Source: Anoplolepis gracilipes (taxonomy: Eukaryota; Arthropoda; Insecta; Hymenoptera; Formicidae). Taken from it: a DNA stretch of 64,000 nucleotides. The translations under genes and the position numbers were made by a program. The stretch lies in contig NC_132981.1 in assembly GCF_047496725.1 (NCBI RefSeq), forward strand, positions 5,236,001 to 5,300,000. Direction: 5' to 3'. The notes under the pieces are model-generated. The model searched no databases, was not told where the DNA came from, and saw nothing but the letters and a program-made list of their open reading frames with translations. Positions 29,889-42,076 of the stretch are shown here, in pieces (the first letter of the stretch is position 1; every line of letters starts with the position of its first letter).

Positions 29889-30459
29889 TCCGAAATAAAG
29901 GACGCGCAGGGTAACTTAACCCTCGGGGTGATGTAAGACGTAGACGGAGGTACAATATCTAGAAGGCGTGTGATCTCGCAACCCTTCGCGGATACATAGA
30001 TAGAGACCAACCCTTTCCTCCGCATGTCCTTCACGACATGAACAAGCGATATGTAACGTTATTGCACAAACAAGAGTCAATAGACAGCGCGCCACGTATG
30101 TCTGTATTGCGAGGTTGAGCGCCTTGAACGACACATAATGATGCCCCAAAGCCGTATACAAGTCGATAAGACCTATTCATCGGGGAGGATCGAAATTCAC
30201 TCCATCCCTCTTATCGAACATGTGTTTGCTCGCAGACATTATTACGCGATATTAGTTTGTCTGCGAATTCTGCTTTAATTTTTGTCGTATAATAAAACAA
30301 TTCGGTTCAAGCTAGGAGAGATTGACAAGGAATGGATGTAAATGTATATAGTAGCTATGCGATGTTCATTCTTTAATTTTCAAGTCGCAGCAAATATATT
30401 ATAATTATTTAGTTTACATAATTATTTTCGTCAAAAATATCGAGATCCTCGATTACAAG

Positions 30460-30510
30460 ATATTAAATAAAAATCAATATATATAAAATACATTGATTTT
30501 TATTTGATAT
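30460..30510. repeat. Short inverted repeat (hairpin)
   Basis: The arms at 30460-30478 and 30492-30510 are 19 bases long with one mismatch, around a 13-base AT-rich loop. This may be a chance product of AT-rich DNA or a remnant of a small fold-back element. Confidence 0.6.
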
Positions 30511-31650
30511 AAAAATATATGAATGATGAGTTCAACTTTTGATTTTAATGCAGCCAGTAATGTCGAAAAAAAATAAATCCAAGACTAGAATACACAGAAA
30601 TATTTACACGCTGTTAATTTGCAACTTATGCATAAATCAACTTTTCGGAAAATAACATGCAACGCTATAGGGTATGCGAGGTAATAAAATCGATTTAACG
30701 AAGTTGATTCAAGGCTTTAGAATATTGAGCGTTTATTCCATTTATTCCCGTGTTTACTTGTGGAAATTAATGCAATTTGTTTTGACAAACGAGAGGAGAA
30801 ATCTACGATCTGAAGAAGAGAAAATAGTTACACATCTATAATTCTATAAATTACATATCTAAGATACTTCTCAACTGTAATAACTTTTTTACAAAACGCA
30901 ATTCTTCGTATAACTAATGTACGATGCGTTTTGACGCACGAAATTTAAATAGCATTAAAAATTGCAACAAGCATGCTAAGAACTCGGGCTTCGAAATTGT
31001 TTATAAGCGCATAAAAAATATTGCCATTACTTTCAGAAATATTACAGTTTTCAGCGTCAAATCTTAAACGCGAATAAAGGTCTGCGTGGTGCCACTTGTT
31101 ATCAAAAATTTACTATCAAAAAGATATCCCGTTGTAATGGTAAATTAATTATTAACTCAAACAGAGAAAATACAACAGAAAGAATATTTACCGTGATCTT
31201 TAGTGAAACTTCAGATTCTTAAGAACATTAATAGAAATCTATTTTAAGATAAAATAAAACTAGCTTAATTAATGGTTTATTCAAGTTCAGTACTTGTGTA
31301 AGTTATAATAATATACGATATAACGTATATACAACACAATCAGAATTGTATATTCCAACTTGCGTGGATTTATTTTACTTATAACGAAATATAATGAAGT
31401 GCCAATGAAGTAAAACCGGAATTCCACGAGCAATAACGAAAGGAGTTTGCGATTTGTGAGGACATTACGGAAAATCGGTCGCAGTCAGTCATAATGGAGA
31501 TATTACCGAGGAGAACACGTGCCGCCCGGTTAGGTTAGATACGAGGATGGTCCGGAGGTTCACAAAATTAATAACTCATAAATTTCTGAGAATATTGTCG
31601 GGAAAATTACCTCATATATTATCGCGTTGGCCGGCTAACTTGGACGTTTC

Positions 31651-31835
31651 CTATAGCCCGAGACTTCTTATTGCTTCAAAAATGCGAGAACTACCAACAT
31701 CTGTCACGCAATTGTCTTCTTCTTTATTAATCCAACAAGAGTGGCGTTCTTTTGCATGTATAAGATGAAAAAATTTATGGCAAGGATCACATTGTACTGT
31801 CATTTTATTATCTGATATGACTCTTTTTGAAAATT
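31651..31835 (-). CDS. Possible terminal exon with a zinc-finger-like motif (unrecognised gene)
   Basis: On the minus strand a good acceptor (pyrimidine-rich, ending ACATAACAG) is followed by 60 codons and a TAG stop. The exon begins with two bases of a codon, so it needs an upstream exon ending in phase 1. The peptide is not low-complexity. It contains VQCDPCHKFFHLIH followed by a further H-x-C, a C-x2-C-x4-H-x2-H spacing like a small zinc finger or degenerate PHD core, and it ends IFEAIRSLGL. I cannot name a family. No matching upstream exon was found in the next 12 kb. It could be the last exon of a widely spaced gene, or a gene relic. Confidence 0.35.
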
Positions 31836-33567
31836 CTGTTATGTATAGTGAGAAAGCGTATGTCACTTTGAATTAATGTTTATCTTTTTAATCATTAATT
31901 TGATCTATTAATCTATTCTTTTTCATATCTGAACAGATCCGTAAAGTCAAAATTGATCTATTTAAAACCCACAAAAAAATAATAAAAATCTAAATTATGA
32001 ACAAAAAGATATTTTTACATCATTATATACGAACTGGTCGTTCTCTGTGCAAGTAGTAATGGAGTAAACACGGATAAACACAAATTATTCCGTTTGCCTG
32101 TCGGCCTTTGTTAACGCACGCACTACTTCGCCACGTGAGTGAGTTTGACAGTTACCCCAGAAATATATTCCGTTTCCGCGACAAGACTGGGCCGAGAGAA
32201 AAGGAAGGAAATCAATATTGATTCGACAAGCAACGTGTCGTCTACCGCGTTTGATCGGTGAATCGGTTACAATCATATTGTTCTAAACAGTCCCCTCAAA
32301 GGTCTTGCTGCACCCAATCAAACGTTACACACACATTCAAAACCCGAGAATTTCCCTTCCCTTTCCTCCCTGCCTCGTCATCTCTCCTATCGCAACCTCC
32401 CTCCCTGTCTTACCTCAATGACGGAATCTGTAATAGAGACGCCGGATCTCCTCCGGCGTCGTAATCGTTCTCTCGGTAATTGCGATAGCGATGAGTTATT
32501 GTTACAAGAAATGTGAGCGGCGCAGATAAAACGGATCGATCCCCGTCGCCTTTGGCGTACATTCGTGACTAAACTGTAACGAGAAAAGTCCGCGAAAACT
32601 TTGGCAAGTGTATTTTGCAAAATTAAAAATCAATAATACATTATTCGAGGAATTATTTAATACGCAGTTTGAAAGCGAAGCCGATCTAAAACGCGGGATA
32701 TTAATCAAAAAATGTTTAAATTCTAAATTGTGACAGATGTTGTGCTACAGTTAGGCAATACTATTCAGTATTATATTATAGTTCTATTAGGCAAATTATA
32801 TTATTAAGTAATCCTTATAACTTTGCCTAAATAAATCGAGAATATTTAATTTTTTCGTTAATATATATGTATAGAGCATTAAGCTTCCTATCGACTGATA
32901 TTACGTAAACTCGCGCTTCAACTTGTGCATCACGAAACTCTTCGTTAAATTGACGCCAGAAGCACAATCACTTAGATCATCGTTTCAAATCCCGGTCACG
33001 AACAGCTAAATCGTGAGATCGTAAGTTCGAAATAGTAAAGTGCAGCTCTTGGTGTGCTCGATGTACATTTTCCGAGATACGTACATTTCCGGAAAAGAAA
33101 GAACTGGTCAAGAAAAGAGAAATGAAAGAGTAATGGTAAAAGAATCATCGCGCAATACTTGCTGGCATTAAGACTGAGATTAAGACTGGATAATTTGGAC
33201 AACAAAATGATTATTCAATAATAAGATTATCGCTTTTTAATCAAACTAATATAATTATCTTTCTTTTATCAAATGATTGCACGTTTATCTCCCTCCTCCT
33301 TACGAAAGTGAATGTTACTTTAACATACAAGCTTTACATGCACTTTTAAATGAGAACTGCTCACTTGATAGAACTTGCACGATTTTAATAAACTATATAA
33401 TATTATTACAAAGGGATTATAATAAGCGAGTGGTTTTCAAGTCAGTCCTATTCTTTTTGAATGCATCAAATATTAGATAATTAAATAAAAAAATAAATAA
33501 TTACATAATAATATAATAATTGTAATAAAGAAAAACGATAAGAGAATTCATTTAAAAAATAATTTTT

Positions 33568-33568
<1 letters not shown>

Positions 33569-33600
<32 letters not shown>
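33569..33600 (-). repeat. Poly(T) run; poly(A) tail of a retrocopy-like insertion on the minus strand
   Basis: There are 32 consecutive T bases. Read on the minus strand, this A32 follows an AATAAA hexamer (plus-strand TTTATT at 33619-33624) by 18 bases. That spacing is typical of a reverse-transcribed mRNA 3' end. The minus-strand sequence upstream (33601 to about 34150) would be the copied transcript, but I recognise no protein in it. Confidence 0.5.
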
Positions 33601-33601
<1 letters not shown>

Positions 33602-35412
33602 TGAAGAGACAGCAACTCTTTATTTCTGACTATATTCTATGTTACACATCCGTACATTCTCTTTAGTAACTTAAGCGGATTATGTAGGTAGAGGATAAAT
33701 TTGGACGCTGAATATTACGCTGTGACTAAAGCAAAACTTTATGTGCATGACGAAGCAAGTTGTCATTTTGTTATCAACGCGACGACTTTCGGCGATGAAA
33801 AGACAGTTTTCGTTGGACCGGACGGTGTATCCGCGACAGTTACTTAGTTGACGACTGCAAAATCTATTAGATACTCGACGAACTATCGGTTTCCCCTCTG
33901 TGATCGAAGGAGAGGAAGACCCAGCAACCGAGTTCAAAGATGCTGCGCTGCAGGCCGCTTGAACTTTACAAGCGAGATGTTCCTCATGTACGAAACCCAT
34001 GGCACGGGCTTTTCAAGAATCTTTTCCCCTCACCCTTCCCATTTCCCTCGACTTCCCTACCTTTATACTTCCTTTACTCGAAAACTTTCACGACGCTTCT
34101 CGGGTAAAAGGCGGGGCGAAAAGCAGACGCGATGAAATCGAGCCCGGTGAAAGCGTCCCGTAAATTGGGTAAGATTCTGTTTACCTTTCCGCAGCGCGCG
34201 CAAAGACAATGATGATCAAAGCTGGAAGTCCGTATAAGGTAGCTTCTGTCACACAACACACCTTCTTGACAATCAAATTTGACCTGCGTCTTAACTTAAT
34301 TAATTCGCAACCTTCGTTATCAATCTGGCTCAATGATGTTAGATTCGAGACGCGCAACACGTTATATTTTGCAAAAGAAAAAATATTAACGTGCAAGAAA
34401 TATATTATACGTATATGAAAATAATTCACATAATTTTAATATAATTTTATCACCAACAATAAAATTAATTCTTACAAAATTCACACAAATATCAATTACG
34501 TCATGTACATATATACATGTATATACATGACAAATATATTAATATATATCAAATATCGTGCGTGCACTGAGATTGTAGATGAGAAAAACACTATTGGAGT
34601 TGAGATTGGAATTGACGAAGAGAACAGCAAATATGAGAGAGAGAGAATGGCAAATTTTTTAAATCCCAAACGGGATTCCCGCATCCGTGCTTTCGTGTAC
34701 GTTAATCAATGTAAAATGAAATAAATAAGATAAAAAAAATCCTCTTGCCGATTCTATATGTTACCGAAGAGAGGATAAACTCAGTCGGCACGCTTTTCGC
34801 GTGAGTTTCATTGATTGCTTTTATCGGGTATGCCTTCGAATTCCAGAAGTCGTTAATAAAACGCGATACTATTTTATTTTTATAACATTCAGCGTCATTG
34901 TGTGAGTTTCTAAAGCTTTTTACATACAGCACATTCTCTTTGTAGTAAAAGAAAATTAATACCAAAGCGTCGTGTTATCGCGGGAATTTATTTATTATCA
35001 CACATATGTCAAAATTTTAATACTACTGTTGTAAAAGTTTGATAACGCTACTACAATGCTATTTTTATAAAATTTCGACTGTATAATGAAATGTTATTAT
35101 TTTATAAATAGAGATATCTCATGTAATAAATGGATATCTTGTAATTCATTCAACATCTGATCTCGGCTCTTTTATATTGAACACAGATAGATGGTACTAT
35201 ATTGTATAGACACAATAGATAACATTAGATAAAAAAGCATCATATGTTACTTTTTCTAGTTTTTGCACTCCCGTAAATTAGAACGCGTTGCTTTGCAGGA
35301 CAGCAGATAGTGACAAGAGTAAAGTGTTCCTCCCAAACTGTGTTAAAAAAATCAAATGCTCTGTGCACCGACTACGTGCGTCGCAAGTGCAATAACGTGA
35401 ATGGTAGATGCA

Positions 35413-35413
<1 letters not shown>

Positions 35414-35452
<39 letters not shown>
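35414..35452. repeat. CA/TA compound microsatellite
   Basis: A CA run (35414-35442) continues directly into a TA run (to about 35452). Confidence 0.9.
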
Positions 35453-35455
<3 letters not shown>

Positions 35456-38400
35456 AATAACGATATCCTCACTTGTGCGCTTCATCAATCAATAGACAGA
35501 TGCCAACTGCTACCCACGGCCGGTTACCTGTCGATAGTTTTACAACACGTTCCGTTCGTGTAATGGCATGTGACGAATCGCAGCAAACGATGTGTCATAA
35601 TTTCCTCATTCACTCGAACAGCAGCGGATCCTAATTTCGTACTTTTGCAATTGAAAAATTGTGTAGCAGCACTATCGTAAATTTTCCATTTTCTTTATTA
35701 TCAGTTTTTTTTTATCTATTTGACAAAGTAATCTAACGTTTAAGAATTTGACATATATGTATATTAATATAATTTTAAGATTTATACTCTATCTATATTA
35801 ATTGATAAACAAAGATTATTACATAACGTATCTCAAAGATATTTAAGTAATCAGTCTTACAATGAAAATATTTCAAAAACATTTATTCCCGTTGCAACAC
35901 GCGCATGTTATTTTCATCGTCTAATCTCGCGCCAGTAACATCGCCAAAAAAGTAATAGTATACGCGCGCGCGTGGTTGCGAGCGAGCTGCAGGCTAAAAT
36001 GTTCCATAAAGATGCAAATAGCTGAGTGGCGTCTCTGAAATGAGAAATATCGAGTATCGTTCACATAAAAGGGGGAGAAGATCGGTAGTCGCGCAACCTG
36101 ATTCAGCTTCCGCCTATGGCTTCCTCCCTTTTCACCAGGTATCGGGAAGTTTGCGCGAGATATTTCAAAATCCGTTTCAGGAGTATAAACGCGATCGGCC
36201 AATCATTTTCTTTTTACAACGCGACTCAATTCGCAACGGAAAACTATTTTTAAGTTAATTTTCACAATCGATTGTTCGAACGTCAAAATAGCAAATTTGT
36301 TACCAATTATTTCCGTTGGATTGTATATCCATTAATTAAATCTACTGTTTAATTAATGCACTGTCGATTTTTCGACACGGTGCTTATTAACATTAATACA
36401 AAGCCCTCGTTCTAATTAAATTGTTTGCATTGCGCTTTTGCTATCTTTGTAAACAACTTCGATATACCGTGACATGCCATTAATGTTTAATGCGGATAAT
36501 ATTGTTCTGATCGTAATATTTACAATTATCATTTTTGTTATATACATGATATATATAATATAGGATTATTATATTGTATTTTAGTAAAAAAATAGGAAAA
36601 GATGAAAATTTCAAGCTAAAGTAACAGATAATAAATATACCATCAATATAATATTATGCACGCTTTTACGTAGAATCATTAATTCAAAATTACCTAAAAT
36701 TACGTTATATTATCTTTGTTGTGGAAATAATTGAGATTCAACTTCTCGCTAAAATCGTAACAAATAATAATGTTGCGAAACGAGATTTAAAGTCAGTAAC
36801 AGCTCCATTAGTAATTGTACGAGAAAAGTCGCAATTATTATTTCCATGCATTTTTACATTCAAAAACGCTGTGTTAGTTTTAAAATGCACAGCAGCTACA
36901 TTACTGAGACTTTTTAATAAGAATGATGCAATGTCCTATTTCAACGTGCAGATGTATTATTCATCTGCAAGAGTAAAAAAATTTTTAGGAAACATTCTTA
37001 TTTTTATTGCACTATGTAGTTACATAAATTGAATGAGAATGTAATTGTTATGCAACAACCAGTATTTAAATCGCGAATTTTTGTATCGACTTTAATTTAA
37101 ATCTCTTCACTTAAAAAAAAAGATTATTTCAATTATTTATGTATTTTATACATTTTTTTAATTCCTGCTCATCAATATAATTCAAGTTGTTCTAAAATAA
37201 GCGGCTAACTAACATCAAGTTAATAATAATAATAATAATAATTACTATTGCATTAATTTATAATAAGGCTAATGTAATTAAACTTCTAATGTAAAATCAT
37301 ATACATAACTAAAATAAAAATATACTTGTTATTTTAATAAAATAACTGTTGTATTCTGTATAATCTTGCTTAAAGCTTTCATACATACATGAATGGAAAA
37401 AAAACATTTTATTAAAAGTATTTTATTATTAATACATAAATACATATGAAAATGTATATATTGAGAAAAACATTGGAATAATAATATTTTTATTTTCATA
37501 TAAAATTAATTTTAAAAAATGTGGATTAAGTATTATTTTTACTGTATTAATAATAATTTTTTTAATATATTAACGAATCTCCTCTAAAATTTCCAATTTT
37601 ATATATAAATTTAAATGAGACGTACTCTTGTCAGTTTTTTTTAGCAACATTGCTATGTAAAAATTCTTTGCTCGCTTTCTACAATGTAGCTTCATACGAG
37701 AAATTACATAGCTTTACAGATGTGGCAAAAATACTTGTTTTCCACAATTCTCTCTGCGCAAAGAAACATGTTCGAAAACACTCGCACTTGGCGCAGATGC
37801 GAGAAGGAGAGTTAAAAGCTCACAGTACGCGCTTGTAGTCTTAAATATCCCCGACACTTTCATTTCCGAGTGTTTCCGCGCTCAGGAGAAGAAGTATCAT
37901 CCTAGGAAATTATGGTCGCGATACGAAATGTGTAAGAGACGGCACAGCATGGTACGGACAGTCGCGGACGATGATCCCTGTTGGAAACTCACGGGAATTA
38001 CCGGGCGGTCTCCGGTGCAATTATACGCGCGAGTTAAATCATAATTAAGACGAAGGCGGCGAACTAAAGAGAGAGCGATTTAGTGTAAATTCTTTGGGAA
38101 AATCGAGTAGTCGATTACAGACTAATCAATTAGTCTAATGTAATTAGATAATAAAATTAGTCGCACATAACGATCTAATTAACGCTTGATAAACACACAA
38201 TATATTCGCGCAAAGTCAAGTTATATTACATTCTCCGAAGATTGAATCAATCTCGCGATTATTCACGATGCGATAAGCGCACATCTCACACCTAACTTTA
38301 TTGCTTTGCGAATTGTGCGATAATTATGTTCGATAGAGGGTGCGGTGTCCTACCTCGCCGTTCTGAAAAAAGCGGCCCCTCCCTCGGGGTGCGTGTTGGT

Positions 38401-39002
38401 TTGCTTCAATAAGGGAAACACGCCTGGCGAGACAAAGATAGTGCGGGGGCACGCGTAAGCGCTCACTCGCGAATTCTGCTTCAGAGGGTGATAAGAACCA
38501 ATTCACAAATATCGGTTAACTTTGGAATAACTGGGTCTTAAGTGAAATATTTGAGAAGCATTCTGTATAATCCGCTTTTATAAAAAACAAATTAATGCTT
38601 AATATGAATTAATACGATATGGAATTAAAACGAGAAATCCATTTATAATTAATAGTATTAATTTTATTTATATATCTATTACGATTTACTGAAATTTTCT
38701 CGATGTTATTTGGAAATAAAATGGACTCTGATTCGATTAAGACAAGGGTTTAATCTACACAACTGTATATCTCGCGGTAAAGATTAAGGCTAACTCAGCG
38801 CAAATTCCAAAAGCACAGACATTCAAGAATCTGTCCCGGCCTCTGTTTGTCGATGGTTCGAGGAGGAAGAACTGGAAATTAGTAAACTCAGAGGTACATA
38901 CCCGTGAACGGAAAGCGGGGGCGAAATTCGTTACGGCCTCTTCGCGGAGGCGGGTGTTATCTTCCTCCGAGAAGAAAACGAGATAGACTGAGAAGGAGCG
39001 AA

Positions 39003-39049
39003 TGAGCGAAAGAGAAACAAGAGAAAGAGAGAGAGAAAGAGAGAGGGGA

Positions 39050-39110
<61 letters not shown>

Positions 39111-39118
39111 AGGAGAGA
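39003..39118. repeat. GA-rich microsatellite block
   Basis: An interrupted GA/GAAA block with a pure core at 39062-39107. It produces long Arg-Glu or Leu-Ser frames on both strands that are not genes. Confidence 0.95.
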
Positions 39119-41490
39119 GATAAGGGAAATACTGGTTTGGCATCTACGCAATTTCCTTCATTAGCATCGAATTTCCGCAGGATACCCCCTTCCCATTCCT
39201 CTCTGCCACTCACCATCAGCATGTTTCTCTCCCATAGCGCACTCTCGTCCTTCGTCCTCCTTTCTCAATCGCTATCTACAGCCTCGATTTTCCCTCTCGG
39301 TTCGATCCCCCCCCCCCCCGATGAGAGCCCCTAGAATCTCCCCGCTGGTATCTCAAACGTCTCTTTCTGTCCCTGTCGACGCGTTCCATCAAATCTCGAA
39401 ACTGAAATACACCGTAGGTATCCGCGTTGTCGCCGCCCACTGCAATTTAGTTAGTAAACTGAAGCCCGTTAAATATATGTAGTAGTGCACGCTAAGAGAT
39501 GGAGAGAGAGAGAATGGATTCGATACGTCAATTTTCAGTGATTAAAATTTTCGCACGAAACGAGAATTGTACGATAAAAATGTTAATGATGCAAGAACAA
39601 ATTGCAATTTTAGTTTAAGTGTCTCTTAAATACTGTTAAAAGGTGATCAAATTATTTTATATTTTACTCTAAATTTTACTTTCTGTATATAATACTATTA
39701 AATTACTTAATTAAAAATAAATTTAGGGAAACTTAGTTTTCTCTCTGAATTTATTTTTAATTAAGAAATTTAAGAAAGGATACTAAATATCTACAGTATT
39801 ATATACAAAATATATAAATTCAAGAAAATATATAAAACAAGAATATATAAAACATACAATACAAATAATATAAAATAATTTTAAAAAATTATTAAAAATA
39901 ATTTCTTGAAAAAGTAACATTAAATATATATAAAGGAAAAAAATCGAAGAACATAGAATATATATATACAAATAATACATTTGATACCTACAAGTCCTTT
40001 TATTAATTTAAAATGTGGTTTGATTTCCGCTTCACATCTCAGATTTCTGATACTATTATCTACATAATTCACATTTTTATTGTCTCTATGGTTGCTCTTT
40101 TTACAGTACGCGCGAATTACATCGCCTCTCGATCGTGATTGTGAGCGAGATGGAAACACGAAGTACATTTAATACTTTTTAATGGTTTTTCATTTGCAAC
40201 GCCATTGTAACGTGTCGCATCCGTGCGCGGCATCGGATAACTGAATTACTTATAGGCCACGGCGCTTACGAGAGCGCGCAATTAGGTGTATGCATACGCA
40301 TCGACGTATAACAATAGAGTGTAAGTGGAATGATTCGATTATGCTTGATGAAACGTGTTTTGATTCCGCGTAAAAAAAAATAATACGCGTCATCGAGAAA
40401 GACTAACGCTACTGCTGCCGATATCAATTCTCCTCTAAAATCTCCAATGCTATTGAAGATACTGTAAAAACACAATATTTTCTGCTAAATAATCAAACGC
40501 TCCCAACGCTGTGTATGAAAAATCAATACAGTTTATTGCTAGACTATATCCAGAATATTTTTAAACAAAGATTTTGATCTCCTAAAATACAATACATGAA
40601 TCGACTCAGAGTCCACGATTATAATTTCACATATTCACAAATTATATATCATTTATTTCCCTCTTGAAGAAAAATATTATTTTATTAAAATAGAATCGTT
40701 TATTCTGCATGGCAATATATTTTAGAATAAAGATGACTAATTGCAGAGATAAAAAATAACTAATTTATATATTCGCACATTTTTCTTTATTTTCGATCTT
40801 ATGAGAGTCAACACAAACATTAGTCGAAATTGTTCAGAAATATTGATACAGATACGACAAAGTATTATATATGTAGAATCTTTGAAATAGATTTAAAGAG
40901 ACGAATGCATCCCTTATTTAAAACCGTTTAGTAAATCACATTATATGATGTGCACACACAAAACGCAAAGTGCACTCCGACGCACCCCTAGTCGATGCAC
41001 CCTGTCCGAGATCAAATATCATTTGCCTTGATTCTCAACGACGACCAAAATGCAATTTTCGCGCAAACTCGCACACGGATCTAAATTCCGTGCGAGCGAC
41101 GAGATACCGATGTAAATTATAATTAACCAACAGCCGGATTTGTGAGTGATCAAATTTCGTGATGACATTTGGCACATTTGAGGGAAAATATCTTATGAAT
41201 CAAAGATAAATGGAATTATCAAACATATTTCGACTCTCTCTATCGTGTTAATGAAATTGTATAAGTTAAGAATAATTTGTCTTTCGAATGTCAAAGATAA
41301 CGTAATTTTACAACAAAAAATTTTTATCACCAGAATATACGTTGCTTGTCATATTTTTTAAGAGTATTTTTATTAAAAATGCAGAAAGTGAAAATTAACT
41401 TTTTTTATATTTCACGCGATAAGAGATTATACAATGTCAAACTGTCAAAATGTCAAGAATACTTTTAAATATTAAGTAATTATATTAATT

Positions 41491-41663
41491 ATATCTATTA
41501 TATATGAGCCTCTGAAATGCTAAGCTGATCAACTCCATTTTTTTGTAAACTTTTCAATTTTAATACCAGTTAGCATAAAATGCTAACTGGTATTAAAATT
41601 TAAAAATTCACAAAAAAAGTAGACTCGATTAATTTAATGGACTTCTGAAGAGTCCATAGATAT
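41491..41663. mobile_element. Fold-back / MITE-like inverted repeat element, about 173 bp
   Basis: The centre is a perfect hairpin. The 20-base arm AATTTTAATACCAGTTAGCA (41556-41575) and its exact complement (41581-41600) flank a 5-base loop. Pairing continues outward with mismatches and small gaps through the T-rich segments and the GAGCCTCTGAAATG-like segment, to ATATCTAT (41491-41498) against ATAGATAT (41656-41663). Such an element could be a non-autonomous DNA transposon (MITE) or a hairpin-RNA locus. There is no internal coding sequence. Target-site duplications are not clear; AT-rich bases flank both ends. Confidence 0.6.
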
Positions 41664-41987
41664 TAAAAAAGAGAGATTAGTTGCTAGTATATGTAAAACC
41701 GTTATATCCTATAAATCCACGAACTAAAGACACACTCATAAAGAAGAAAACTTGTCGGTTAAAGGCCGAGCAGGCAAGATGGAAAATGAAAAGACTACGG
41801 TGAGAGATAAAGGGGGAGAGTGATGGCAAAGCGCGATATCGGATGTCGAATTGCCGCCGTCGAGCTGCGGAAAAGGAGTTCCGAAAGGGGTATGGGATAA
41901 AATTGCGGAAGAATTGCGATGCACATACCTATAAAAGACGGCCTGTCAATAGCATGGACCGCTCTGTGCGCGATTTCAATCGGTATC

Positions 41988-41990
<3 letters not shown>

Positions 41991-42074
<84 letters not shown>
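41991..42074. repeat. CT microsatellite, 42 units
   Basis: The longest pure dinucleotide tract in the window. All open frames across it (for example 41843-42229) are artefacts of the repeat. Confidence 0.97.

Positions 42075-42076
<2 letters not shown>

Larger units (their letters stand above)
22370..31650. other. Gene-poor stretch after the TSP1 gene
   Basis: The first part should be the 3' UTR of the TSP1 gene. No AATAAA was seen close to the stop; one lies near 23798. The rest is AT-rich DNA with GA/CT repeats (25654-25662, 25859-25898) and no convincing exon. GC-richer patches at 29340-29480 and 29830-30190 share a 20-base repeat. The open frame at 28347-28667 has no recognisable features and is probably chance. 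Confidence 0.5.

Noticed and set aside
32970..33005. tRNA-like TTTCAAATCCCGG segment
   Set aside because: The stem does not pair and no other tRNA arms are found nearby.
36330..36358. 11-base inverted repeat CATTAATTAAA around a 7-base loop
   Set aside because: Short and made of AT-rich words common in this genome; probably chance.
36721..37032. 103-codon open frame on the plus strand
   Set aside because: Composition follows the AT-rich background; no family features or splice sites that matter.
38755..39222. 155-codon open frame on the minus strand
   Set aside because: The Leu/Ser repeats come from the GA-rich block and the rest has no recognisable features.
39298..39330. tRNA T-arm-like GGTTCGATCC sequence
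   Set aside because: It is followed by a 13-C run and there is no cloverleaf around it.
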